Origin: Paenisporosarcina sp. OV554 | GTDB taxonomy: Bacteria > Bacillota > Bacilli > Bacillales_A > Planococcaceae | DNA length: 35,750 nt | NCBI RefSeq assembly: GCF_003058165.1 | Contig: NZ_QBUC01000031.1 | Coordinates: 1-35,750 of the forward strand | Direction of reading: 5' to 3' | In this document: positions 6,731 through 14,107 of the stretch, one piece after another | Position numbering within the stretch: position 1 is the first letter of the stretch | Layout of the letters: each line of letters starts with the position of its first letter | Program-made: the position numbers and the translations under genes | Notes under the pieces: model-generated | What the model saw: only the letters and a program-made list of their open reading frames with translations | The model's database searches: none | What the model was told of the DNA's origin: nothing

Positions 6731-8272
6731 TTATTTAAAGACACGATCACTGTATTGTGCTAATTTCTCAAGAGAAGATTTATCCACATCTGCATGTAAA
6801 CTATTGCCGTGTGAATCCATTGTAACTACCGCTGTGAAGTCTTCAACACGTAAATGCCACATAGCTTCAGGAATACCGAACTGCATCAAATCTACGCCTT
6901 CTACGCCTTTAATACAATCCGCATAGTATTGAGCAGCTCCACCGATAGCATTTAAGTAGACGCCACCATGTTCGTTAAGCGCAGCAAGTGTTTTTGGTCC
7001 CATGCCACCTTTACCCATAACAGCTCGAATACCAAATTTTTTCATAATGTCGCCTTGATACGGCTCTTCTCGAATTGACGTGGTAGGGCCAGCAGCCTTA
7101 ATGTGATAATTACCTTCTTCGTCTTTTGACACAACAGGGCCACAGTGATAAATAATTTGACCATTTAAGTCTAGTGGTGCATCGTGATCAGACAGATATT
7201 TATGAATTGCATCACGACCTGTGTACATCATGCCACTGATTTTAACAACATCGCCAACTTGTAATTTGCGAATTTCTTCTTCACTAATTGGCGCACGAAG
7301 TTCAACAATTCGAGAAGCTGCTTCATCAGGTGATTTGTCGGCATCATCATCTTTGAACTCTACTTTTTCACCATCTTGATATTGCCAATCGTCAATTTCG
7401 CCTGTCGTCGGGTTAATATTAATTGCTAAACGACGGTAAGCCCAACAGTTATAAGCAACTGATACAAAGAAACTCGCTGGAATTCGGTGCATGACACCAA
7501 TCTTGCAACCTAGTAAAGTAGCTTCTCCACCAAAACCCATTGTGCCAATTCCAAGTGTATTTGCTTTCTCAACAATATATTCTTCAAGTTCAGAAAGTTG
7601 TGCATGTGGATTTACATCATCAACTGATCGGAATAATTGTTCTTTAGCTAAATCATATCCAGAGGCACGATCGCCACCAATTCCTACACCAATGAATCCG
7701 GCTGAGCAACCTTGTCCTTGTGCTTGATAAACAGAATGAAGAATACATTTACGAATGCCATCTAAGTCACGTCCAGCACGACCGATTCCTTCCAGCTCAG
7801 CAGGCAGGCTATATTGAATGTTTTTGTTTTCACAACCGCCGCCTTTAAGAATGAGCTTCATTTCTATGTAATCCTTTTCCCATTGTTCAAACTTTACAAC
7901 TGGAACACCTTCACCTAAGTTGTCGCCACTGTTTTCGCCAGTTAACGAATCAACAGCATTTGGTCGCAATTTAGAGTCTTTCGTAGCCGTAACAATTGCA
8001 CGTCTGATTGCCGCTTTAATTTCTAATTGATTAACACCAATTGGAGTTTTTATTTTAAATGTAGGCATACCTGTATCTTGACAGATGGGTGAAACATTAT
8101 CGTCAGCCATTTGAATATTTGTTGCAATAGTATCTAAACTCATCGCTGCACGAGTTCCAGCATTTTCAGCCGCTTTTGCTTTACTGACTGCACGACGTAC
8201 ATCTTTCGGCAAATTCGTAGATGTTTCAGTAATTAAATCATATATGCTTTTTTCCAATGTTTCTAAATACAT
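6731..8272 (-). CDS. Class I iron-sulfur fumarate hydratase
   Basis: Converts fumarate to malate in the TCA cycle, using a labile 4Fe-4S cluster. The 513-residue product fuses the alpha domain (to about residue 290) and the beta domain with GPTTS. Candidate cluster cysteines are in PICQDTG (about residue 64), GQGCSAG and LLGCKIG. The start is uncertain: the frame opens at a GTG at 8305, but MYLETLEKS at 8272, preceded by AAAGGGG with 10-nt spacing, fits family N-termini. The strongest ribosome site (AAAGGAG, 8317-8323) instead favours a 24-residue overlapping frame. B. subtilis uses unrelated class II FumC. Confidence 0.9.
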   Translation of the reverse strand: MYLETLEKSIYDLITETSTNLPKDVRRAVSKAKAAENAGTRAAMSLDTIATNIQMADDNVSPICQDTGMPTFKIKTPIGVNQLEIKAAIRRAIVTATKDSKLRPNAVDSLTGENSGDNLGEGVPVVKFEQWEKDYIEMKLILKGGGCENKNIQYSLPAELEGIGRAGRDLDGIRKCILHSVYQAQGQGCSAGFIGVGIGGDRASGYDLAKEQLFRSVDDVNPHAQLSELEEYIVEKANTLGIGTMGFGGEATLLGCKIGVMHRIPASFFVSVAYNCWAYRRLAININPTTGEIDDWQYQDGEKVEFKDDDADKSPDEAASRIVELRAPISEEEIRKLQVGDVVKISGMMYTGRDAIHKYLSDHDAPLDLNGQIIYHCGPVVSKDEEGNYHIKAAGPTTSIREEPYQGDIMKKFGIRAVMGKGGMGPKTLAALNEHGGVYLNAIGGAAQYYADCIKGVEGVDLMQFGIPEAMWHLRVEDFTAVVTMDSHGNSLHADVDKSSLEKLAQYSDRVFK

Positions 8273-8417
8273 GTGAGTTAAACCCCTTTTCATTAATAAT
8301 TCCACTCATCATTATACTCCTTTCAAGAAGCGAAAAAAAGGAATGAAATAAAGCGGTGGAGCGGGGAAGTAAACATGCCTTGTGTATTTCTCAGCGGAAT
8401 CATGTACGTTTGGAGAT

Positions 8418-8565
8418 GAATGGTCGGAAAACTAATTTGAGTGGGCGGAAAACATATGTGAGTGGTCGGAAATCTCATTTGAGTGGGTGAAAACAGTCTG
8501 TGAGTGGTCGGAAATCTCATTTGAATAGTCCACAAACTCGTACCGAATGGTCACAAACCACCTAC
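8418..8565 (+). repeat. Tandem array of 21-bp degenerate repeats (seven units)
   Basis: Units begin at 8418, 8439, 8460, 8481, 8502, 8523 and 8545 with consensus GARTGGKCGGAAA followed by 8 variable bases. Because 21 bp is seven codons, the array stays open in several frames and gives a spurious PTTH-rich reading frame on the minus strand (8323-8535). The 302 bp between the fumarase and SE1561-like genes hold this array plus a terminator and no convincing gene. A related array lies inverted at 28593-28675. Confidence 0.85.
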
Positions 8566-8573
8566 ATAGAAAA

Positions 8574-8597
8574 AGAGAGCGCCAGGAGGCACTCTCT
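8574..8597 (-). terminator. Intrinsic terminator of the SE1561-like gene
   Basis: 10-bp stem with one mismatch (8574-8583 with 8588-8597), loop AGGA; the minus strand continues TTTTTC. It lies 10 bp after the stop codon. Confidence 0.8.
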
Positions 8598-8607
8598 AAA
8601 TCATAAC

Positions 8608-8790
8608 TTATTTAGACTTTTTAAATTGTTCCATTTTAAGTTCTAAATCATCCATCATCGCGATTAAGCGATCAATATCTTCAAGTTTAGTCGTTTCTGG
8701 TTCAATTGAATCTAATACTTCTAAGAAAATGTGAAGACGTTCTTTTAAGTATGTAACTTGTTGGTCATTGTCCGATATAGACTTGCCCAT
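8608..8790 (-). CDS. Small SE1561-like protein
   Basis: A 60-residue acidic, helical, probably soluble protein with LKERLHIFLEVLDSIEPETT and EDIDRLIAMMDDLE. That pattern resembles the small Bacillota family NCBI calls SE1561; function is unknown. The frame can start at a GTG at 8799, but GAGG lies 8 nt before the ATG at 8790 and touches the GTG, so the ATG is chosen. It is a single-gene unit with its own terminator. Family assignment is from memory and moderate; that it is coding is supported by start site, codon pattern and terminator. Confidence 0.75.
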   Translation of the reverse strand: MGKSISDNDQQVTYLKERLHIFLEVLDSIEPETTKLEDIDRLIAMMDDLELKMEQFKKSK

Positions 8791-8893
8791 GTGAGACACC
8801 TCGCTTTACCAATCCATCGTAGCCCATTTTCCATCATTTTTCAACTTTGAGTAGGACTTTAGAAATATTTTAATATTATTTGTATTTTGAATA

Positions 8894-9112
8894 TTTACAA
8901 AAATCAATTAACGTGTTAAAGTAAACTTACTTCAACAGGAGAGGGGAGGCCGTAGTGAATAGTCGAAACCAATCAACCATTTAGAAGGAGGGGGTTCGAA
9001 TATTTCACCGGCAAAACAGCCGTGAATCGATATATGGATACTCAATTAGATATTAGTGATATTTAGAAGGCTCAGCCAATTATCTGTTCGCAGATCATCG
9101 ACTGAGCCTTTG
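8894..9112 (+). other. Orphan mini transcription unit: promoter, two strong SD sites, tiny ORFs, hairpin
   Basis: TTTACA (8894-8899), N17, TAAAGT (8917-8922) looks like a sigma-A promoter. GGGGAGG (8943-8949) precedes a GTG at 8955 opening only nine codons (ending TAG at 8982-8984). A second, stronger AAGGAGG (8985-8991) has no ATG, GTG or TTG in reach. Another frame then reads GFEYFTGKTAVNRYMDTQ and closes at TAG 9064-9066, just before a hairpin (9067-9110). It may be a small gene broken by frameshift, a leader peptide unit or a small RNA. I do not recognise the product. The rest of the 8791-9119 gap shows nothing else. Confidence 0.5.
9067..9110 (+). terminator. Two-tier hairpin, probable terminator
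   Basis: Outer arms AAGGCTCAG (9067-9075) and CTGAGCCTT (9102-9110); inner ATCTG-TTCG-CAGAT (9082-9095), a stable UUCG-type tetraloop. Only three T follow, so termination strength is uncertain. It lies between the mini unit and the convergent osmC remnant. Confidence 0.55.
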
Positions 9113-9119
9113 ACATTGT

Positions 9120-9504
9120 CTAAAGAATTTCAAAAGTTTCTATGACTTCCATCGATTGATCAACAGAACGAACCATTGAACAATTTTTCTTCGTAAGAGT
9201 CATCGCCGCGTTCCATTTTAGTTGAATTGAGATTTGATCCTTTAAGTTTAAAATGGATATGAACTTTTTCAAGTCGACTCGCTTCCTCAGGATTTCGAAT
9301 AACTTCTAACACATCGATTTCCATTTCCTCAACTGGCATACGCATTTTCTCGCAGACTTTTCGAAGGACACCTCCACTACAGCCAACTAGAGACGAAACC
9401 AGTAGTTGATAAGGTCTAAACCCTTTTGTTTCGTCACTCGAAATCGTTAACGTGCCAAAATCCAAAGCTGATTCAAAACCATTTTCAGTCATAATATATT
9501 TCAA
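9120..9504 (-). pseudogene. OsmC/Ohr-family peroxidase, frameshifted near the C-terminus
   Basis: OsmC-like proteins reduce organic peroxides with two cysteines. The first is intact in LVGCSGG (about residue 42). The frame runs normally to ...LNSTKMER, then drifts to GDDSYEEKLFNGSFC and stops. Dropping one base from CGCGGCG on the minus strand (plus 9204-9210) restores AMTLTKKNCSMVRSVDQS and MEVIETFEIL, ending at TAG 9122-9120. This is exactly the expected tail, with the second cysteine in NCSMV; restored length is 127 residues. So a single inserted base removed the C-terminal helix and second cysteine, unless it is a sequencing error. Start is TTG at 9504, with AGGAGGG 8 nt upstream. Divergent from the MFS gene. 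Confidence 0.85.
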
Positions 9505-9544
9505 CGTTTGTCCCTCCTATATGGTAGAATTGTACCGAAACTTG

Positions 9545-9567
9545 GTTGAAATGAATATGATTTCAAC
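9545..9567. promoter_or_regulatory. Inverted repeat operator candidate between osmC and MFS genes
   Basis: Perfect arms GTTGAAAT (9545-9552) and ATTTCAAC (9560-9567) with a 7-nt centre that overlaps a possible plus-strand -10, TATGAT (9556-9561). A third ATTTCAAC lies at 9498-9505 over the osmC start. The pattern fits a regulator binding site; I cannot name the regulator. Confidence 0.5.
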
Positions 9568-9587
9568 TTGTCTGTAGGAGGACCACC

Positions 9588-10766
9588 ATGAATCAATTTA
9601 CAGCTGTAGAGAAAAGAAGATTTTGGATTTTAGTAGCTATTGTGTCCATCTCAGGTTTCTCACAAGGAATGTTGTTGCCACTTATTTCAATTATTTTCGA
9701 ACAAGACGGGCTTTCTTCTTCATTGAATGGATTGAATGCAACGGGATTATATATCGGGACACTTCTTATATCACCGTTTATGGAACAGCCTCTACGTAGA
9801 TTTGGTTATAAACCAATCATCATTGTCGGAGGTCTGTTGGTCTTTATTTCGTTATTATTATTCCCATTATGGAAAAGCGTTGTTTTTTGGTTCATTTTGC
9901 GATTATTTATTGGAATAGGGGACCACGCACTTCATTTTTCTACACAAACTTGGATTACAAGTTTTTCACCTAAAGAACGATTAGGGCGTAATATTGCCTT
10001 GTACGGCTTGTCTTTTGGGATTGGATTTGCAGCAGGTCCGTTGTTTTTGCCACTCGTATCCATCTATGAAGGACTACCCTTTATTGTTTCAGGGATTTTA
10101 TGTTTAGCTGCATGGTCGTTGGTGTTTTTAATTGATAATGATTTTCCGGGACATATGCATGAGACATCGACGATGCGAGGGACGTGGGCACGTTTTGGTG
10201 CAACTATAGGGTTTGCGTGGGTAGCTTTTATTCCTCCGTTTAGTTACGGTTTTTTGGAGTCCAGTTTACATGCCATTTTCCCGGTTTATGCACTACGAAA
10301 TGATTTCAATCTATCAATGGTGTCGATTATTTTAGCGGCATTTTCAACTGGAGGGATTTTGTCGCAGTTACCTTTAGGTGCCTTAAGTGATCGAATCGGA
10401 AGAAGAAAAGTCGTGCTTTTTGCACTATTTGGCGGAGCGTTTTCTTTTAGTTTTGCCGCGTTGCTAGAGCATAATATGTGGACACTTGTTTTTGCATTTC
10501 TTCTAGCAGGTTTGTTTGTCGGTTCAACGTTTTCACTTGGGATTTCGTATATGACAGATTTGACTCCTAAAGCATTATTGCCAACAGGAAATTTATTATG
10601 TGGAATTTTCTTCAGTATTGGAAGTTTAACAGGACCATTTATGGGCGGAGTCTTTTTACAATTTTTTGAGGGTTTTAGTTTTTTATGGCTCGTCTCGTTA
10701 TTTTTGTTGTCGTTAAGTTTTTTGAGTTTAATTAAACCGAAAAAACAGGAAGTACATTCGATGTGA
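9588..10766 (+). CDS. Major facilitator superfamily transporter (drug-efflux type)
   Basis: A 392-residue membrane protein with about 12 predicted helices. MFS signatures are visible: the loop 2-3 region around EQPLRRFGYKP, and in the second half GALSDRIGRRKVVLFAL, the classical motif A. It probably exports a small molecule by proton antiport; the substrate cannot be predicted. TAGGAGGACCACC before the ATG at 9588 fixes the start. It is divergent from the osmC remnant, and an inverted repeat at 9545-9567 sits just upstream and may regulate it. The last codons and stop lie inside a terminator hairpin (10743-10788). Confidence 0.9.
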   Translation: MNQFTAVEKRRFWILVAIVSISGFSQGMLLPLISIIFEQDGLSSSLNGLNATGLYIGTLLISPFMEQPLRRFGYKPIIIVGGLLVFISLLLFPLWKSVVFWFILRLFIGIGDHALHFSTQTWITSFSPKERLGRNIALYGLSFGIGFAAGPLFLPLVSIYEGLPFIVSGILCLAAWSLVFLIDNDFPGHMHETSTMRGTWARFGATIGFAWVAFIPPFSYGFLESSLHAIFPVYALRNDFNLSMVSIILAAFSTGGILSQLPLGALSDRIGRRKVVLFALFGGAFSFSFAALLEHNMWTLVFAFLLAGLFVGSTFSLGISYMTDLTPKALLPTGNLLCGIFFSIGSLTGPFMGGVFLQFFEGFSFLWLVSLFLLSLSFLSLIKPKKQEVHSM

Positions 10767-10788
10767 AAATCGGTTGTACTTCCTGTTT
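10743..10788. terminator. Terminator overlapping the MFS gene end
   Basis: 14-bp perfect stem (10743-10756 with 10775-10788) with an 18-nt loop that holds the MFS stop codon (10764-10766). It separates convergent genes and could act in both directions. Confidence 0.75.
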
Positions 10789-10816
10789 GAGTTTAGCTTT
10801 TTTGCAACCTGAGCGT

Positions 10817-11671
10817 TTACAAATCTTTAGCTTTGAATGTATCTCCACCTTCAATCGTTCCAGAATCATAGCCTTTTTTGAACCAGCGCATACGTTGTTC
10901 TGACGTACCATGTGTAAAGCTGTCTGGAACTACATAGCCTTGCGTTTTCTTTTGAATGTTGTCATCTCCGACAGCACTAGCAGCTGTTATGGCTTCTTCA
11001 ACATCTCCTACTTCCAAATAACCTTGGCCCTCTGCATAATGTGCAAAGACGCCAGCATAGTAATCAGCCTGTAATTCAAGTCTGATTAAATATTTATTAA
11101 AATCTTCCTTACTCATTTGATCTCGGAGAGCCATGACTTCTTTGTTAGTACCTAGTAATGTCTGAACATGGTGTCCTACTTCATGTGCTATTACATAAGC
11201 CATAGCGAAGTCACCAGGTGCTTCAAATTTTTTATTCAGTTCATCATAGAAACTAAGATCGATGTAAAGCTTATAATCTCCAGGACAGTAGAACGGTCCT
11301 ACTGCAGATCCAGCTGTTCCGCATGCTGATTGAACTTGATCTGTATACAAAACCATTGTCGGTTCTTGATAATCTGTTCCATTTTCTTTGAATAACTCAG
11401 TCCATACTTTTTCAGTATCCGCAAGCACTACCGAGACGAATTGAGAGAGCTCTTTTTCATCTTTTGATTCTTCATATGGAGTGGAGTTATTTGTATCAGT
11501 ACCTTGAATATTATTCAGTAAATCGCCAGTATTTCCACCGCCCAGTAAAGTCACGATGATGACGATGACTAAGCCAATACCACCTCCGGCAATGCCTAAA
11601 CCTCCAGCTCCAATACCTTTACCTCGACGATCTTCTACGTTTGTACTTTGTCCTCGACCCTTCCACTTCAT
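10817..11671 (-). CDS. Membrane-anchored neutral zinc metallopeptidase, YpfJ family
   Basis: A 284-residue protein of the putative neutral zinc metallopeptidase family. It has a basic, Gly-rich cytoplasmic N-terminus, one membrane helix (about residues 21-45), then an extracellular domain with the zinc site HEVGHH (163-168). The third ligand is probably a Glu in RLELQADYYAG. A Cys pair (CGTAGSAVGPFYC, about 117-129) could form a disulfide. GGAGGAATTGTC precedes the ATG at 11671. It appears monocistronic. The physiological substrate of this family is unknown. Confidence 0.9.
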   Translation of the reverse strand: MKWKGRGQSTNVEDRRGKGIGAGGLGIAGGGIGLVIVIIVTLLGGGNTGDLLNNIQGTDTNNSTPYEESKDEKELSQFVSVVLADTEKVWTELFKENGTDYQEPTMVLYTDQVQSACGTAGSAVGPFYCPGDYKLYIDLSFYDELNKKFEAPGDFAMAYVIAHEVGHHVQTLLGTNKEVMALRDQMSKEDFNKYLIRLELQADYYAGVFAHYAEGQGYLEVGDVEEAITAASAVGDDNIQKKTQGYVVPDSFTHGTSEQRMRWFKKGYDSGTIEGGDTFKAKDL

Positions 11672-11756
11672 GACAATTCCTCCAACCTACAAATACTTAT
11701 TGTCGTTATTCCCTAGAAATAAAAATAATAATCCTATATTTAAAACAAAAAGAAAA

Positions 11757-11778
11757 AGCATGCTCAAATGAACATGCT
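11757..11778 (-). terminator. Probable terminator of the rRNA methyltransferase gene
   Basis: Arms AGCATG (11757-11762) and CATGCT (11773-11778) with a 10-nt loop; on the minus strand it is followed by TTTTCTTTTTG. The stem is short, so confidence is moderate. Confidence 0.55.
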
Positions 11779-11819
11779 CGAAAAACTTGATAGTGGAAAA
11801 GGGAATTAATGACTATATT

Positions 11820-13199
11820 TTAAAGCTTTTTTCGAACCAAAAGAGTGACACTTTCTATTTGTGCAGTTTGTGGGAACATATCAACTGGTTGAATATATTC
11901 AATGTCATACACTTTGCGCAACTCGCTCAAATCTTTCGCTAATGTCGACGGATTACATGATGTGTAGACAAAGCGTTTTGGACGGACATTTAATATGGTT
12001 TTTAACAAACTATCCGCTAATCCAGTTCGTGGAGGATCCACGGTTAATACATCCGGTACAAAACCTTCACGGCTCCATGTTGCAAGCCATTCTTCCGCCG
12101 TTCCTGTTTCATAAGTCGCATGTGTAAATCCGTGATTTGCTGCATTTTTCTTCGCATCATAAATGCTATCACCGACGATGTCCATGCCCCTAATTTCTTT
12201 TGCCTCATTAGCTAGCCACAGACCAATCGTACCAACACCACAATATGCATCCACAACTTTTTCTTGACCAGTTAAAGCCGCCGCAGATTTAATTTCGTTA
12301 TATAAACGAACAGTTTGTGCAGGGTTTAATTGGAAAAAGGCACGTGCTGATAAATCAAAAGAAAGTTCACCTAATTCTTCATGTAATGTTTTTTTGCCAT
12401 GAAGCACAATTGTACGCTCTCCAAATATTAAAGAAGTTTGCTTTGGATTAACATTTTGAACAATCGACACAACTGCTGGATCAATCGCAATCAATTTATC
12501 AATAAGTAGCTGGCGTTTTGGCAATTCAGCAAGCGTTGTAATAAGTACCAACTGGATCTCACCAGTTTGAATACCAGTTCTTACTACAATTGTTCGCACT
12601 AGACCATTGCGTGTTTCTTCATCATAGATTGGAATTTTCAGCTTTTCTAATATTCGTTTTACTGCATTAGTTATGCGTGTTGTGTTCGGGTGTTGGACGA
12701 TACATTCATCAATGTTTAGTAGCTGATGTGTACCTTCTGCAAAAAGGCCTGCATGAACTTTGTCTTCAACTTTGCGTACTTGGAATTGGCTTTTATTTCT
12801 ATATTGCCATGGGTTTTCCATGCCTATTGTAGGCCGAACATCAATGTTTGATGCGATATCTTTAACATAACGTTCAAGAGATTGCACAATCATATCGCGC
12901 TTTTCGATTAACTGTTGTTGATATGTCATATGTTGCAATTGGCATCCGCCGCACGCTTCATATACTGGGCAAGGTGCATCTTGTCGGTGAGGGGATGCTT
13001 TACGAATTTGAAGAATGTTTGCTTCTGCAAAGTTACTTTTGACGACTTGTACTTGAGCCGTTACTTCTTCTCCTGGTAATGCGCCTTTAACGAAGACCAC
13101 ATTGCGCTTAAAGTACCCAATGCCTTCTCCGTTAATTCCTAGGCGCTTAATTGTTAATGGGAATTTTTGACCTACTTCTATCATTGTTTGTTGTGACAA
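11820..13199 (-). CDS. 23S rRNA (uracil-5-)-methyltransferase, RlmCD/RumA type
   Basis: A 459-residue SAM-dependent enzyme that makes 5-methyluridine in RNA. Order of parts: TRAM RNA-binding domain (about 6-63), iron-sulfur cysteines in [10 protein letters not shown] (Cys77, 83, 86) with a fourth probably in DECIVQH, SAM site [19 protein letters not shown], and catalytic Cys in [13 protein letters not shown]. All essential motifs are present. Start is probably the TTG at 13199 (AAAGGA 11 nt upstream); ATG 13184 is an alternative. B. subtilis has two paralogues, RlmCD (YefA) and YfjO. Nearness to pdaA resembles the yfjO-yfjS region, so which uracil is modified is not certain. Confidence 0.9.
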   Translation of the reverse strand: MSQQTMIEVGQKFPLTIKRLGINGEGIGYFKRNVVFVKGALPGEEVTAQVQVVKSNFAEANILQIRKASPHRQDAPCPVYEACGGCQLQHMTYQQQLIEKRDMIVQSLERYVKDIASNIDVRPTIGMENPWQYRNKSQFQVRKVEDKVHAGLFAEGTHQLLNIDECIVQHPNTTRITNAVKRILEKLKIPIYDEETRNGLVRTIVVRTGIQTGEIQLVLITTLAELPKRQLLIDKLIAIDPAVVSIVQNVNPKQTSLIFGERTIVLHGKKTLHEELGELSFDLSARAFFQLNPAQTVRLYNEIKSAAALTGQEKVVDAYCGVGTIGLWLANEAKEIRGMDIVGDSIYDAKKNAANHGFTHATYETGTAEEWLATWSREGFVPDVLTVDPPRTGLADSLLKTILNVRPKRFVYTSCNPSTLAKDLSELRKVYDIEYIQPVDMFPQTAQIESVTLLVRKKL

Positions 13200-13250
13200 A
13201 ATGTTCCACGTCCTTTACTACTGGTGATTACAGTATATAGGACAGACGAG

Positions 13251-14054
13251 TTAATGGAAAGACAACGGGAAATCGTTTGTACCATTAACTAATGAGTCTA
13301 AAGATGAAAATGTATATCCTTTTGCTTTGGCATCTCGAATAAAGTCAGGCAAAGCAGCTGCATTGTCAGGGGAGACTGTGTGCATCAAAATGATGGCACC
13401 TGGATGAATTTGATTCATTAAATGGTTGTAAGCATAGGCTTTGCCAAGTGTGCGATCTCTATGCCAATCAATAAACGCTACCGACCAAAACATATGACGA
13501 TATCCAAGTTCATTCCCATAAGCAAGTAATTTTTCACTGAAAACACCTTCAGGGGGACGTACAAAACGCGTTTTATTAACACTTGTTTTTTCACCTAGTA
13601 ACTGATCAAATTTTTCCCATTCATTTTTCATTTGAGCTTCGGATAAATTGGCCATATTCGGATGTCCATACGAATGATTTCCAATTTCATGGCCTTCCTT
13701 AATCATACGATTTACTAAATCTGTAGCACTTTCAACATAATGACCTGTGAGAAAAAAAGTTCCTGAAACTTTTTCTTTCTTTAAGGTATCTAGGATGGAA
13801 GCAGTGTAGCCATTTTCGTAGCCATTGTCGAACGTCAAGTATAAGATTTTTTCATCAGGAGAACCTTTATAAAGTGCGCCATATTTTTTTAAGAGCTCAT
13901 CAAATGTACTGCCAGCTTGGGCTGGTTTTTCCTGAGCTCCTTTCTTAAATCCCCAGTTCAAGGATTCAGCTTCCACTTGAAACGGATTTAATAAAATGCC
14001 GACAGTTAAAATTACACATGAAACAACAATTCCTAATAAATGTTTTATCCACAT
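13251..14054 (-). CDS. pdaA: Delta-lactam-forming N-acetylmuramic acid deacetylase
   Basis: A 267-residue polysaccharide deacetylase needed for muramic-delta-lactam in spore cortex, and hence for germination. Signal peptide about 1-29 (MWIKHLLGIVVSCVILTVG). NodB motifs: TFDNGYE (PdaA-type Asn in place of the second Asp), NHSYGHP for metal, RPPEGVFSE, FWSVAFIDW and ILMHTVS. The match to B. subtilis PdaA is close throughout. The ribosome site AAAGG lies 10 nt before the ATG and inside the right arm of a hairpin (14056-14091). A sigma-G-like promoter (GCATA 14107-14103, N17, CAACCTA 14085-14079) overlaps the left arm, in keeping with known forespore expression of pdaA. Confidence 0.93.
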   Translation of the reverse strand: MWIKHLLGIVVSCVILTVGILLNPFQVEAESLNWGFKKGAQEKPAQAGSTFDELLKKYGALYKGSPDEKILYLTFDNGYENGYTASILDTLKKEKVSGTFFLTGHYVESATDLVNRMIKEGHEIGNHSYGHPNMANLSEAQMKNEWEKFDQLLGEKTSVNKTRFVRPPEGVFSEKLLAYGNELGYRHMFWSVAFIDWHRDRTLGKAYAYNHLMNQIHPGAIILMHTVSPDNAAALPDFIRDAKAKGYTFSSLDSLVNGTNDFPLSFH

Positions 14055-14055
14055 A

Positions 14056-14091
14056 AAAACGCAACCTTTCTTTTACGATAGGTTGCGTTTT
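14056..14091 (-). terminator. yfhF terminator whose right arm holds the pdaA ribosome site
   Basis: 12-bp perfect stem on the minus strand (AAAACGCAACCT, 14091-14080, with AGGTTGCGTTTT, 14067-14056) and a 12-nt loop, followed by T then the pdaA ATG (14054-14052). It fits as the yfhF terminator; read-through RNA would hide the pdaA Shine-Dalgarno sequence. Confidence 0.75.
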
Positions 14092-14107
14092 CTAGAAAAT
14101 CTTATGC
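14079..14107 (-). promoter_or_regulatory. Sigma-G-like promoter of pdaA
   Basis: -35 GCATA (14107-14103), 17-bp spacer, -10 CAACCTA (14085-14079), fitting GnATR and CAnnnTA. The -35 overlaps the last codon and stop of yfhF; the -10 lies in the left arm of the hairpin. Predicted transcripts start in the loop, giving a leader of about 20 nt with a free ribosome site. Confidence 0.6.

Noticed and set aside
8302-8316. Per box before the fumarase gene
   Set aside because: Only the left half matches (about 10 of 15) and it coincides with ribosome-site and start-codon sequence.
8323-8535. 70-codon minus-strand reading frame rich in PTTH
   Set aside because: It is the 21-bp repeat array read in a frame the period keeps open; no ribosome site, no family, and it overlaps nothing conserved.
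8418-8565. Possible CRISPR array
   Set aside because: Units are contiguous 21-bp copies with no 30-40 bp unique spacers, and no cas genes are near.
8996-9022. Seven-codon ORF from ATT 9002 after AAGGAGG
   Set aside because: ATT starts are very rare and the frame stops at once; kept only as part of the mini-unit description.
13200-13250. Terminator between pdaA and the rRNA methyltransferase gene
   Set aside because: No stable hairpin with T-run found; the two genes may be co-transcribed or pdaA may end elsewhere.
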